Origin: M2408 sp040386975
Lineage (GTDB): Bacteria > Bacteroidota > Bacteroidia > Flavobacteriales_D > Crocinitomicaceae
DNA: 64,000 bases
NCBI GenBank assembly: GCA_040386975.1
Contig: JAZKEO010000006.1
Coordinates: 1 to 64,000 of the forward strand
Direction: 5' to 3'
Shown: positions 18,139 through 27,096 of the stretch, piece by piece
Layout: every line of letters starts with the position of its first letter
How positions within the stretch are numbered: the stretch's first letter is position 1
The notes under the pieces: generated by a model
Told to the model about the DNA's origin: nothing
Databases searched by the model: none
What the model saw: the letters and a program-made list of their open reading frames with translations, nothing else
Translations under genes and position numbers: made by a program

Positions 18139-19482
18139 TTATTTAAAAAAATATCCGTAAATATCGTTTCCGTTGGCATAAAGCAATAAACCTAATAAAA
18201 GTACAAAACCTGCATATTGTGCATATTCCAATACTTTTTGTGGAGCTTCTTTCCCTGTGATGATTTCATACAGTAAGAAAACTACGTGACCACCATCTAA
18301 AGCAGGAATTGGCAGAATGTTCATAAACGCCAAAACGATTGAAATAAAGGCTGTGTTTAACCAGAATTTTTCCCAATCCCATGTTGATGGAAACATTTTG
18401 CCGATTGAACCAAAGCCACCAATTGAACTTGCACCTTTTTTGGTAAACAAAAACTTCAATTGAGAAGCATAATCTCCAAGCGTGTTTGAACCTCTACGAA
18501 TACCATAAGAGATACTTTCTCCGAAAGAATATTCTTGGTGTTTGATAGATTTTGAGTCAATTATATTTTTTGCTGCAGAAGTAAAACCAAATTTTCCTTC
18601 ATACGTTCCAGTTGATGGAATCGTTAATTTTTTATCTAAAGTATCGCCTTTTCTCAATACTTGAAAAGTAACTAAATCTCCTTTTGAATTGTAAACAACA
18701 TCTTGGAAATCATCGTAATAAACAATGTCTTTTGAGTTGATTGAAATAATTTTATCACCTACTTTCAAATCTGCTTTTAAAGCTGGAGATTTTTCTGGAA
18801 TTTCTCCAATTTCAACGCCTAAAACTCTCGGCGTAAAAGCTGGAAATGCTCCTTTTTCAAATAATTCGTAGTCGATATTTTCTGGAAGTTTTACGATTTT
18901 TGTTGAACCATCAGCTTTTTCAAGCGTCAATTTTCTTCCACCTCGTAAAATTACTTCTGCATTTAACTCATTGATATCTTCTAATTTAACATTGTTGATT
19001 TTCAAAACATTATCCCCAGATTCAACGCCGTATTTTTTTAAATAAGGATGAACAGATAATCCTGCTTTTAAATCTGTTGGCGCTAATTTATCTTCTCCAT
19101 AAGCGAAAACAACTAAAACATAAATTAAAACTCCTAAGATTAAATTCACCGTTACTCCACCAATCATGATAATCAAACGTTGCCAAGCTGGTTTTGAGCG
19201 AAATTCCCACGGTTGAGGTGGCAAAGCTAATTGCTCTTTATCCATGGATTCGTCCACCATTCCAGATATTTTCACATATCCACCAAGTGGCAACCAACCA
19301 ATTCCCCATTCTGTATCGCCAATTTTCTTTTTGAAAATCGAAAACCAAGGATCAAAAAATAAATAGAATTTTTCTACACGTGTTTTGAATAATTTTGCGG
19401 GAATATAATGCCCAAGTTCGTGTAAAATAACAAGTATTGAAAGTGATAAAATTAATTGTGCTGCTTTGATTAAAAAATCCAT
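18139..19482 (-). CDS. rseP: site-2 protease RseP
   Basis: Intramembrane zinc protease that cleaves anti-sigma factors and leftover signal peptides. The N-terminal membrane segment holds the zinc motif HELGH (residues 21-25). Two tandem PDZ domains follow in the periplasmic part (around GLSVHPYLKKYGVESGDNVLKIN and SPALKADLKVGDKIISIN). The C-terminal membrane region holds NILPIPALDGGHVVF with the third zinc ligand. The 447 residues are full length. The window also contains an ECF-like promoter (35111-35139), the kind of sigma pathway in which RseP acts, but no anti-sigma gene is visible here. Confidence 0.94.
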   Translation of the reverse strand: MDFLIKAAQLILSLSILVILHELGHYIPAKLFKTRVEKFYLFFDPWFSIFKKKIGDTEWGIGWLPLGGYVKISGMVDESMDKEQLALPPQPWEFRSKPAWQRLIIMIGGVTVNLILGVLIYVLVVFAYGEDKLAPTDLKAGLSVHPYLKKYGVESGDNVLKINNVKLEDINELNAEVILRGGRKLTLEKADGSTKIVKLPENIDYELFEKGAFPAFTPRVLGVEIGEIPEKSPALKADLKVGDKIISINSKDIVYYDDFQDVVYNSKGDLVTFQVLRKGDTLDKKLTIPSTGTYEGKFGFTSAAKNIIDSKSIKHQEYSFGESISYGIRRGSNTLGDYASQLKFLFTKKGASSIGGFGSIGKMFPSTWDWEKFWLNTAFISIVLAFMNILPIPALDGGHVVFLLYEIITGKEAPQKVLEYAQYAGFVLLLGLLLYANGNDIYGYFFK

Positions 19483-19534
19483 GTTTACTATTTAATGGTG
19501 TAAAGATAAGGTTTTGTGATTAAAATAGGATTTT

Positions 19535-19882
19535 TTAAACTTTATATATTTCGTTTTGAGCAAAATAATCCAAAATCGCTTCTTTCATCAAATGTTGTTG
19601 TTCACGCTCATTTAATGGTGGAAGGTTTTCAACTAATTTAAAATGGGGCCAATTTTCTTCGTCGCGTCCAATGAACTCGTAATGTCCGTGAGGTTCAAGC
19701 AAAGTACAAATTGCTATGTGCATCAAATCGGTTTTCTCGTGTTTTTTGAATTTTTGATAACCCAAGCCCAATTCTTGAACGCCAATCAAAAATAAAATTG
19801 ATTGTGTATCCAAACCTCCGCCAAAATCGACCTCAATTTTTTTTACTAATTCCTGAAAACGAAGTTCAATGTCATAATCCAT
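19535..19882 (-). CDS. uncharacterised small cytoplasmic protein
   Basis: 115 residues, acidic, no signal peptide or membrane segment. It looks like a conserved Bacteroidota family without a named function; recognisable stretches are FGGGLDTQSILFLIGVQELG and LLEPHGHYEFIGRDEENWPH. It lies 52 bases before rseP on the same strand and could be cotranscribed with it. A perfect -7 element (TAACTTTG, 19887-19894) ends only 4 bases before the ATG, pointing to a leaderless transcript. Confidence 0.65.
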   Translation of the reverse strand: MDYDIELRFQELVKKIEVDFGGGLDTQSILFLIGVQELGLGYQKFKKHEKTDLMHIAICTLLEPHGHYEFIGRDEENWPHFKLVENLPPLNEREQQHLMKEAILDYFAQNEIYKV

Positions 19883-19886
19883 GAAA

Positions 19887-19894
19887 CAAAGTTA
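19887..19894 (-). promoter_or_regulatory. -7 promoter element directly upstream of a start codon
   Basis: TAACTTTG on the reverse strand, exact TAnnTTTG, with 4 bases to the ATG of the 115-residue protein gene. Transcription should begin at or inside the start codon. Confidence 0.45.
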
Positions 19895-20069
19895 GTTTAA
19901 AATTAAGAAAGATGCGATATGTAACTGAAAAATAGCTCTGTTTTTAAATTTAATTAACAGATTATGCAACTCATAATTCATAACTCAAAACTCAACACTT
20001 TTAAATAATAAACTTTTTTTACTTCTTTTTCGTTTATACTAATAGAATTTTATTAATTTGGCACTTACA

Positions 20070-20732
20070 ATGATAGCAAAAGACCTAATAACAGACGAAA
20101 TTCCTCCTTTAAAGCACACCGACACTGGTGAAACGGCTTTACTGTGGATGGATGAATTTAAAGTTTCACATTTACCCGTTTTAAAAAATGACAACTTTGT
20201 TGGTTTAATTTCTGAAAGTGATATTTTAGACCGTCAAGACATTTCTGAAAGTTTAGACAAGCTTTTTGACCATTTGCCAAGACCTTATGTTATGGAAAAT
20301 GCTCATATTTATGAAGTTTTATACAAAATTGCTGAGTTAAAAATTTCTGTTATCCCGATTTTACATGAAGACGAATCGTATGCTGGTTGTGTGAGTGTTC
20401 ATGATTTAATCAACATGATTGCCAATACGGGGAGTATCAAAGAAACAGGAGGAATTATTGTGCTTGAAGTAAACGAAATCGATTATTCACTTGCTCAAAT
20501 TGCACAAATTGTTGAAAGTAACGGAGCGAAAATTTTAAGTTCCTATATTTTTAGTTCACCAGATTCAACAAAATTGGAAGTTACCTTAAAAATAAATAAA
20601 ATCGAATTGGATAGTATTATTCGCACCTTTGAACGTTACGATTATGTTATCAGTGCTTCTTTCCAGAAAAGTAATTCCGATGATGATTTGAAATTCCGTT
20701 ATGATAGTTTAATTAATTTTTTAAAGTTCTGA
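20070..20732 (+). CDS. CBS-pair protein with C-terminal ACT-like region
   Basis: Two CBS motifs cover residues 1-125: MIAKDLITDEIPPLKHTDTG to HLPVLKNDNFVGLISESDIL, then YVMENAHIYEV to VIPILHEDESYAGCVSVHDLI. CBS pairs bind adenine nucleotides and act as energy sensors. The rest (about 130-200, GGIIVLEVNEIDYSLAQIAQIVESNGAKI) has the pattern of an ACT-like regulatory fold. No effector domain is attached, so the partner is unknown. I use the ATG at 20070; a TTG at 20058 is in frame but lies inside a near-match -7 element (TTAATTTG). Confidence 0.8.
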   Translation: MIAKDLITDEIPPLKHTDTGETALLWMDEFKVSHLPVLKNDNFVGLISESDILDRQDISESLDKLFDHLPRPYVMENAHIYEVLYKIAELKISVIPILHEDESYAGCVSVHDLINMIANTGSIKETGGIIVLEVNEIDYSLAQIAQIVESNGAKILSSYIFSSPDSTKLEVTLKINKIELDSIIRTFERYDYVISASFQKSNSDDDLKFRYDSLINFLKF

Positions 20733-20735
20733 TTT

Positions 20736-20775
20736 TTACTTTTTTTCAACCATAAAAAAAGTAACAAAAAAATCT
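20736..20775 (+). repeat. dispersed two-hairpin element, family A copy 3
   Basis: A perfect 11-bp stem TTACTTTTTTT / AAAAAAAGTAA with a 7-base loop (20736-20764), then CAAAAAA and the interrupted palindrome TCTCCGCTGGGA. It starts four bases after the CBS gene stop, between convergent genes. Further right, GAAAACAAACTCACTGCG and its imperfect complement (20820-20860) form another hairpin that may belong to the same element. Confidence 0.6.
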
Positions 20776-20917
20776 CCGCTGGGAATACTTCATTAAAAAT
20801 ACTGCTTTTTAACTTAAAAGAAAACAAACTCACTGCGTTCAAACACTGTTTTCTTTTTAGCGTCAAAATTTGTATTTTCTTTACGCTCTCTATTCCAAGG
20901 CGGTTGAGATTTAGGAC

Positions 20918-23900
20918 TTACAACTTCAAACCAATAAAAGTCATATCATCAGTTTGTTCGATTTTATTTTTCCAAAGATTGACTTTTGTTTTGATTTTTT
21001 GAACATTCATTTCAAGAGATTCTTCTCGATTTTTTGTCAATTCTTCCAAAATTCTTTTGAGAGTGAATTTACCATTCATTTGTTCACCAAGTTGATCTTG
21101 GATTCCATCAGTGAAAAAGTAGAAATTACTAATCATCTTTGGGTCTAAATTGTAAGTATTGTATTGCGAGAAGTTTGCTTCTGCCAAATCGCCAAGGTGT
21201 TTTGATTCACCGCGCTGGATTACTATTTCACCGTTTTCGAGTGTAGCGAATTTCCCCCCAGCACAAGCGTAACTTAGTTTCTTTTTATCTTTTTCAAAAG
21301 CGATTAAAGTTAATTCAATTCTATCTTTTACTTTTGAATTTGCTTCTTTTGATAAAATTCGGATTAAACTTTCATCCATTTTTGAGAGAATTTCTCCAGG
21401 ATTTAAATTGTTGTCTTTTAAAATTAGTTGATTTAATAAATTAGAAGCTAAAACAGTCATGAAGGAACCTGGAACTCCGTGTCCGGTACAATCTGCGAGA
21501 ACAAAAAACACAGTTCCTGAAATTTCTTCAAGCCAATAAAAATCGCCACTTACAGTATCTTTTGCTTGAAAAAAGATTTCAGATTCAGAAAAACAGTGCT
21601 TAAACTTCTCTTCTGTAGGTAGTAAATTGCTCTGAATTTTTTTTGCGTAATTAAAATTTGAATCAATAGTTGCTTTTTGATCTTCAATTAATTTTTGTTG
21701 CTCTCTTCGTTCTGTTATGTCTCTTGCAATGGACAAAAACCCTTTTACAATTGTGCTAGAGCCCACAGCATATAAAATAGTTGTTCTTTGACCTACCCAA
21801 ATTTCTGAACCGTCTTTTTTGCGAATTGGAAATTCAGTATAGGTATTTAATAAGCGTTTTTGAAATTGATTTTCGTAAAATGCTTTTATTTGTGCTTCCT
21901 GATTGCTTCCAACTAAAAACAAACTATTTCTACCTATAAGTTCCTCCTCTGTATAGGCCAATTGTTTTTGAAACTTGATATTAGTAAATAAAAATTTCCC
22001 ATTTACATCAACTGTGTAAATCAAATCTTCTGCATTTTCTATTAAAGAATCATAATTATTTGCTATTCGAACACGCTCAGAAATATCTTGACCAAAAATA
22101 ATTTTGATGGATTTGGAAAATACTTTACACGACCATTCAATCCAGATTTCAGAACCGTTTGGTCGAATCATTGGAATAATGTGTTTTTCTTCATCCTGAA
22201 ATAAAGTTTCAAAATTGATAATTTCTTCTGTTAAATCTAGAAAAACATGTTTGTTTAATTCTATAAGGCTTTTACCAAGACATAAATTAGGGGTGATGTC
22301 TAAAATTGAATCACTGTTTTCACTAACATAAGTAATTTTATTGTCCTGATTGAAACCAATCGCCAACATATTTCCTTTGTTTATAATGCCTGAAATGAAA
22401 ATCAATTTTTGTAAGGTTTCATTTCGAATATAAGTAATAAAAATGGACATTGAAATTGAAACAAGTACAGCTATTAAAAACAAAACCTCATTATAAATAG
22501 TGTTTTCGAGTAAAAACATAATCGAAACAACTGAAATCAATTGAAATACAGAAAATAAAATAACATCCTTTATTCGATATAAAACGAAAGGTGTTATGGC
22601 GGTTAATAGTGAAATTACAATCACATAAATCGGGTGGATACTTGATAAAAAAGCACCTAAATAACTGTGAATTAAAATCGAAAATAAAGCAATTTGTAAA
22701 CTGTATTTTTTAATTTTTTTGAATTTATTCTTAACAATTGAGGTTAAAAACAAGAGAAATAAAATCGTTGAAATAATAGCATTTAGCCAAACAAAATTAG
22801 GTAAATTATTCTCCACGTAAACGGCAAAAAAATGCGAGCACGAAATAGAAACAAAGCCAAAAGCTAAGAGAATACTCTTTATTTTACCACTGATTTCGAA
22901 TGCTTGATTATCGATAATTTGACCTAATTCAAAACTTTTTGAGCGATCTAAAACAACTATATTTGCTAAGGTTATTGATAAAACCAAGAAAAGAATAAAC
23001 CACTTAGATTTCCAAAAAGGAGTTTCTTTAATGATTTTATAATTTGAAATTGTACTAAAATGTAAGCCATCATAAGTAGATTTTACTTGAAAGGTATAAT
23101 CTTGATCCGACAAATTTGAAAAATACGCTTCGTTTTTATTTGTTAAGTCGCTCCAGATAAGTGTTTTTCCTTTTAAACGATAGGCATATTGAATTCCATT
23201 TAATTTTGGATTGATAGCTAAAAAATTAATTTTAATTAACTCTTCGTCAGAATTTAGTTTAAAATTGCTTTTTTCTTTTTGCTGAAAAACCAAAGGTGCA
23301 GGAGGTATTGGAAGTTTTTCTAAACTTTCAGTATTTATTTTAAAAAGTCCTTCAATTGTACCGATATAAATGTTGTTGTTAAGCTTAAAATTGGATCTCA
23401 TGTGAGTTTCATAGCCTTCAAATCCATTGATGTTTGAATAATGAAAACTATTGATGACATTACCCAAATAATCAATTTTAAGTTTGGTAATACCCAAATT
23501 TGTTCCTAGAATTAAATTCCCGTATTTATCTGAATTTAAGTTGTAAAACAAAGTTGAAACAAAGTGTTTTTTATCTGTAATTTTGATATATTCTTCACTA
23601 GGAGTGATTCCAAGTAAAACTTTATCTACTGCAAACCATAGATTGCCGTAAGAATCAACTGTTGAAACACCAGAATATGCACCTAATAAATCATAATCAA
23701 AACGCTGATTGATATTCTTGATTTCTTTAGTTGAAAATTTATATTCAAATAATCCGATGTTGGTTCCAAAAATTATTTTTGTGTTAAACTTGTTCATTTG
23801 AGCCGTGTAAATGTGACTTACTTGGTTTTTATGAATCACATTGCTAATTTTTTTCGTTTCAGAATTAAAAAGTGTTAATCCATGACCTTCTTCACAATAA

Positions 23901-25153
23901 AACAAGTGCTGATTTGTACTATAAATAAAAATAACTTTTGAAGAGATTTTTAAAGTTTTAAAAGGAACAAATTTCCCATTTTCGTAAACCAAAATCCCTT
24001 TATTTGTAGCAAAAACATCTTTTCCTTGAAAATTTGTTTGACCAAAAATCCGTAACTCTATTTTTGTGTATTTGTGCCACGAATTAGAATTTATGAACGT
24101 ATTTCCTTTGTAATCACTTAAGATGAATTTTTTGTCCTGCGTTTTATAAATGTATGAAATCAGAGGGTTTTTAAAACTCGAATTAATCTCAATCTTTGTG
24201 AATGGCTCTTTTGAAAGTTTAAATAAGCCATTATTTGAAGTGCAAATCCAGTAATCATAATTTTTATCGATAAATAAATTTTCACTAGAAAAATCTTGAA
24301 ATGAATAGTTTTTGGGGATATACCTTAGACTTTTATCTAAATTGTATAAATTATTTGCCGTATCAGTTAAAATTAATTTTCCATTCTTACCATAAGCCCT
24401 TTTTATTTGAGTAGGAAAACTTAATTGAAAATTCTCTCTCTTTAAAGAAATAATTGTGTTTTTATCCGATAAAGAAAGAGTTAACTTTTCTTGATTTTTA
24501 AGATCATATAATTCCAGTTTGTTCGTTGTATATTTAACACAACTTGGTGAAAATGATTTATCTAGATTTAACCATGTGTCAAGTTTTATAATTTTATTTT
24601 CAGTAACATAATAGGAGCTTACTGTACCAAGTAACAAAAGTGCTTTATCTGAATTCTGATTAATTTCTAGACACTGAATAAGATTATGATTCCAATCTTT
24701 GTAATCAATGTTAAATTCTTGTACGGTTTTATTTCCATATTTTAAGACAATTTTTCGCTGTCCAACCAAACATAATGTTTTGTTTAGCTTTTTGATTTCT
24801 AAGTGCTCACCAAAACCAATAATTTCAGTTACTTTTTTGATTTTTTGCTTTTGATAAAGGAAAAAGCCATAGTATTTTGAAGAAAAATAAATTCCCTCAT
24901 CAGAAGGTTCGATACTTGAAACATGATGCTCGCTGTTATCTCCATCTTTAATTGTTTGAAAAATCTTTCCATCATAACGCTGTAAACCAGCACCATCAAG
25001 TCCAATCCAAATAAAACCATGCTTATCTTGAGCAAGAGAAAGAACAGAAAGTTGATTCAGTCCGTTTTTATGCGTGAAATTTTTAAATGAAAGTAGCTGA
25101 GCTTCAGATAAAAAGCTTAACAGAATGAAAAATATGAGCAGTAATTTTTTCAA
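20918..25153 (-). CDS. propeller sensor - 7TM-like - PAS - SpoIIE-type PP2C phosphatase
   Basis: 1411 residues. In order: signal peptide (1-18); periplasmic two-component-regulator propeller repeats (about 20-610, first blade GLNQLSVLSLAQDKHGFIWIG); a Y_Y_Y immunoglobulin-like domain (about 616-705); a block of eight or nine membrane segments (about 714-910); two PAS domains (about 920-1025 and 1040-1160, the second followed by the PAC-like ITERREQQK); and a SpoIIE/RsbU-type PP2C domain (about 1185-1411). Metal-binding aspartates stand in SGDFYWLE, LADCTGHGVPG, FFTDGIQD and TDDMTFIG. It should sense an external signal and dephosphorylate an anti-anti-sigma or similar cytoplasmic partner, none of which is encoded nearby. 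The only usable start is TTG (TTGAAAAAATTACTG), which gives a typical MKK signal peptide. Confidence 0.85.
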   Translation of the reverse strand: MKKLLLIFFILLSFLSEAQLLSFKNFTHKNGLNQLSVLSLAQDKHGFIWIGLDGAGLQRYDGKIFQTIKDGDNSEHHVSSIEPSDEGIYFSSKYYGFFLYQKQKIKKVTEIIGFGEHLEIKKLNKTLCLVGQRKIVLKYGNKTVQEFNIDYKDWNHNLIQCLEINQNSDKALLLLGTVSSYYVTENKIIKLDTWLNLDKSFSPSCVKYTTNKLELYDLKNQEKLTLSLSDKNTIISLKRENFQLSFPTQIKRAYGKNGKLILTDTANNLYNLDKSLRYIPKNYSFQDFSSENLFIDKNYDYWICTSNNGLFKLSKEPFTKIEINSSFKNPLISYIYKTQDKKFILSDYKGNTFINSNSWHKYTKIELRIFGQTNFQGKDVFATNKGILVYENGKFVPFKTLKISSKVIFIYSTNQHLFYCEEGHGLTLFNSETKKISNVIHKNQVSHIYTAQMNKFNTKIIFGTNIGLFEYKFSTKEIKNINQRFDYDLLGAYSGVSTVDSYGNLWFAVDKVLLGITPSEEYIKITDKKHFVSTLFYNLNSDKYGNLILGTNLGITKLKIDYLGNVINSFHYSNINGFEGYETHMRSNFKLNNNIYIGTIEGLFKINTESLEKLPIPPAPLVFQQKEKSNFKLNSDEELIKINFLAINPKLNGIQYAYRLKGKTLIWSDLTNKNEAYFSNLSDQDYTFQVKSTYDGLHFSTISNYKIIKETPFWKSKWFILFLVLSITLANIVVLDRSKSFELGQIIDNQAFEISGKIKSILLAFGFVSISCSHFFAVYVENNLPNFVWLNAIISTILFLLFLTSIVKNKFKKIKKYSLQIALFSILIHSYLGAFLSSIHPIYVIVISLLTAITPFVLYRIKDVILFSVFQLISVVSIMFLLENTIYNEVLFLIAVLVSISMSIFITYIRNETLQKLIFISGIINKGNMLAIGFNQDNKITYVSENSDSILDITPNLCLGKSLIELNKHVFLDLTEEIINFETLFQDEEKHIIPMIRPNGSEIWIEWSCKVFSKSIKIIFGQDISERVRIANNYDSLIENAEDLIYTVDVNGKFLFTNIKFQKQLAYTEEELIGRNSLFLVGSNQEAQIKAFYENQFQKRLLNTYTEFPIRKKDGSEIWVGQRTTILYAVGSSTIVKGFLSIARDITERREQQKLIEDQKATIDSNFNYAKKIQSNLLPTEEKFKHCFSESEIFFQAKDTVSGDFYWLEEISGTVFFVLADCTGHGVPGSFMTVLASNLLNQLILKDNNLNPGEILSKMDESLIRILSKEANSKVKDRIELTLIAFEKDKKKLSYACAGGKFATLENGEIVIQRGESKHLGDLAEANFSQYNTYNLDPKMISNFYFFTDGIQDQLGEQMNGKFTLKRILEELTKNREESLEMNVQKIKTKVNLWKNKIEQTDDMTFIGLKL

Positions 25154-25204
25154 TTAAAATTAATTTGTGCGATGAATGTACAAAAAATAATTGAATGAGC
25201 GCTT

Positions 25205-26350
25205 TTAAGCTTTAACTTTCAGCGTATTTTGAACTTTTCGTCCTATATTTTTTGCTTTTTCTAGATCTGAATTGACGATTGTTACATGTCCCATTTTTCG
25301 ATTAGATTTGGTTTTTTCTTTACCATAAATGTGAACTTTCACACCTGAAATAACAAGAACTTCTTCTAAACCTTCGTAAACAGCATTTCCTTCAAATCCT
25401 TCTTCTCCAAGTAAATTAATCATTACTCCTGCTTGAACAATTTCCGTATCACCCAAAGGCAAATTTAAAATACTTCGTAAATGTTGTTCGTATTGAGAAG
25501 TGATGTTACATTCAATCGTGTGATGTCCACTATTATGAGGTCTTGGAGCAATTTCGTTTACTAATAATTCGCCATTTTTAGTCAGGAAAAATTCAACTGC
25601 CAAAAGTCCAACCATATCCAATTTTGAAATGATATCTTTGGCAATTTCTTGTGCTTTTTGTTCAATTTCTTGAGAAATATTTGCTGGAGCGAAAAGAAAT
25701 TCAACCAAATTTGCTGTTGGACTAAATTCACATTCCACAGATGGAAAGACAGTTATTTCACCCTTTTCATTTCGAGCAACAATGACCGCTAATTCTTTTT
25801 CAAAATCTACAAATTTTTCAATGATAGATGGAACTTCAAATGCTTTTGGAAAATCAGCTTCACTTTTAATTGTCGTTACACCTTTTCCGTCGTAACCTCC
25901 TGTTCGCATTTTCTCTACGAAAGGTAAAAAATCAGTGTTATTAGCTAAATCTGATGGTTTTTCTACTAATCTAAAATCTGACGTTGGAATATTATTATCA
26001 ATATAAAATTGTTTTTGTAAACCTTTGTCCTTGATGATTTTCAAGACTCTAGGCTGGGGATAAACCTTTTTTCCTGCTTTTTCGAGTTCTTCCAGAGCTT
26101 CAATGTTCACATTCTCTATTTCAACAGTCAACACATCTTTATCTTTTCCAAAGGCAAGAACGGTATCGAAATCATTCAGTGAGCCCTGTATAAAAGTAGA
26201 AGCAATTTCAGCACATGGGGCATTTTTGTCAGGATCTAAACAATGAATTTTCACGTTAAAATTAAGAGCTTCTTGGATTAGCATTCTTCCAAGTTGTCCA
26301 CCTCCTAAAACGCCTAAGCGGAAATTGTCACCGTACCATATCTTTTGCAT
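25205..26350 (-). CDS. purK: 5-(carboxyamino)imidazole ribonucleotide synthase PurK
   Basis: ATP-grasp enzyme making N5-CAIR from AIR, ATP and bicarbonate in purine synthesis. Recognised by the N-terminal LGVLGGGQLGRMLIQEA nucleotide/substrate loop, VEKMRTGGYDGKGV, the metal-binding LAVEFFLTKNGELLVNEIAPRPHNSGHHT, and GKEKTKSNRKMGHVTI near the end. The 381 residues are usual. Its partner purE is not in the window. A perfect -7 element ends 4 bases before the ATG, and no later start fits the conserved N-terminus. Confidence 0.95.
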   Translation of the reverse strand: MQKIWYGDNFRLGVLGGGQLGRMLIQEALNFNVKIHCLDPDKNAPCAEIASTFIQGSLNDFDTVLAFGKDKDVLTVEIENVNIEALEELEKAGKKVYPQPRVLKIIKDKGLQKQFYIDNNIPTSDFRLVEKPSDLANNTDFLPFVEKMRTGGYDGKGVTTIKSEADFPKAFEVPSIIEKFVDFEKELAVIVARNEKGEITVFPSVECEFSPTANLVEFLFAPANISQEIEQKAQEIAKDIISKLDMVGLLAVEFFLTKNGELLVNEIAPRPHNSGHHTIECNITSQYEQHLRSILNLPLGDTEIVQAGVMINLLGEEGFEGNAVYEGLEEVLVISGVKVHIYGKEKTKSNRKMGHVTIVNSDLEKAKNIGRKVQNTLKVKA

Positions 26351-26354
26351 TTTG

Positions 26355-26362
26355 CAAAGATA
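26355..26362 (-). promoter_or_regulatory. -7 promoter element for purK
   Basis: TATCTTTG on the reverse strand, followed by CAAA and then the purK ATG. The predicted transcription start coincides with the start codon, so purK mRNA is probably leaderless. Confidence 0.5.
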
Positions 26363-26417
26363 AAAAGTCCAATTAAATAATGGGTTTCTTTTTGATTAAT
26401 TGTTGCGAATTTTGAAT

Positions 26418-26759
26418 TTAATCATTCAATAATTTTTCAATTTCACTCTTCAGTATTGGTAAATGTTTTACAAGGATACCCCAAATTAAATCATCTGAAA
26501 CAGTATCATACCCTTGAATGATTCTATTCCTTGCATCCACGATTTTTCTTGAATTAGAAATTGAAATTTCTTCACCACTTTGCAAAATTATGTTCATTGC
26601 TTCCCCAATAATTTCGATATTGCGTTCAATAGCTCGTTTTGTCTTTAAATCATTTTGATACAAATTAAACTCTTTTGTAAAACCTTCATCAAAATAACTT
26701 TCAATTTCAATGATGCCATTCAAAATATCATACAAACATGTTTTTATGTTATTGTTCAT
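26418..26759 (-). CDS. HepT-like (DUF86) HEPN protein with altered active site
   Basis: HEPN-domain toxin of the HepT/MntA type, an all-helical RNase that is normally silenced by AMPylation from its MNT partner. The family motif RX4HXY reads R77-N-R-I-I-Q82-G-Y84: arginine and tyrosine are kept, but the catalytic histidine is glutamine (codon CAA, one base from a His codon). The rest is well conserved (DARNRI, SDDLIWGILVKHLP). The frame overlaps the end of the nucleotidyltransferase gene by 11 bases. The 113 residues are full length, so this is not a decaying gene, but RNase activity is doubtful. Confidence 0.82.
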   Translation of the reverse strand: MNNNIKTCLYDILNGIIEIESYFDEGFTKEFNLYQNDLKTKRAIERNIEIIGEAMNIILQSGEEISISNSRKIVDARNRIIQGYDTVSDDLIWGILVKHLPILKSEIEKLLND

Positions 26760-27051
26760 AAACCAATTGTTTGCTGCTATTTATTGCTTTGATAAAGTAA
26801 GGGTTTTTTAAGGCTTTTTCCTCTAATAAACCTATTGGTCGCTTAAAAATTTCTTGAAGAGAAAATTTGAAATCGAAGTAATTATCAGCATAATCTTCTA
26901 ATTTAACAGGAGAAAAGTCTACAATTAAATCTATATCACTTTCTGATTTAAACTTATCTGTCAAAACTGAACCAAAAGCATAAAGACTTTTTACATTGTA
27001 GGTTTTACAAAGTTTTATTATATCTGACGAATAATGATTTAATTTGTCCAT
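26749..27051 (-). CDS. MntA-like minimal nucleotidyltransferase (HepT antitoxin)
   Basis: Minimal nucleotidyltransferase whose family AMPylates the tyrosine next to the HepT active site. The catalytic motif GSX10DXD is complete (GSVLTDKFKSESDID), and a third acidic residue follows at the DFKFSLQE strand. About 100 residues, the usual size. I take the ATG at 27051; an in-frame TTG at 27093 would extend it by 14 residues almost to the stop of the YjbR gene. It overlaps the HEPN gene downstream. Confidence 0.83.
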   Translation of the reverse strand: MDKLNHYSSDIIKLCKTYNVKSLYAFGSVLTDKFKSESDIDLIVDFSPVKLEDYADNYFDFKFSLQEIFKRPIGLLEEKALKNPYFIKAINSSKQLVYEQ

Positions 27052-27096
27052 TTTAATATTATCTAACTCAAATTTAGTGAAAATTTTTGACAAATC

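Noticed and set aside
26418..26759. HepT gene as a pseudogene
   Set aside because: The frame is full length and well conserved apart from one residue.
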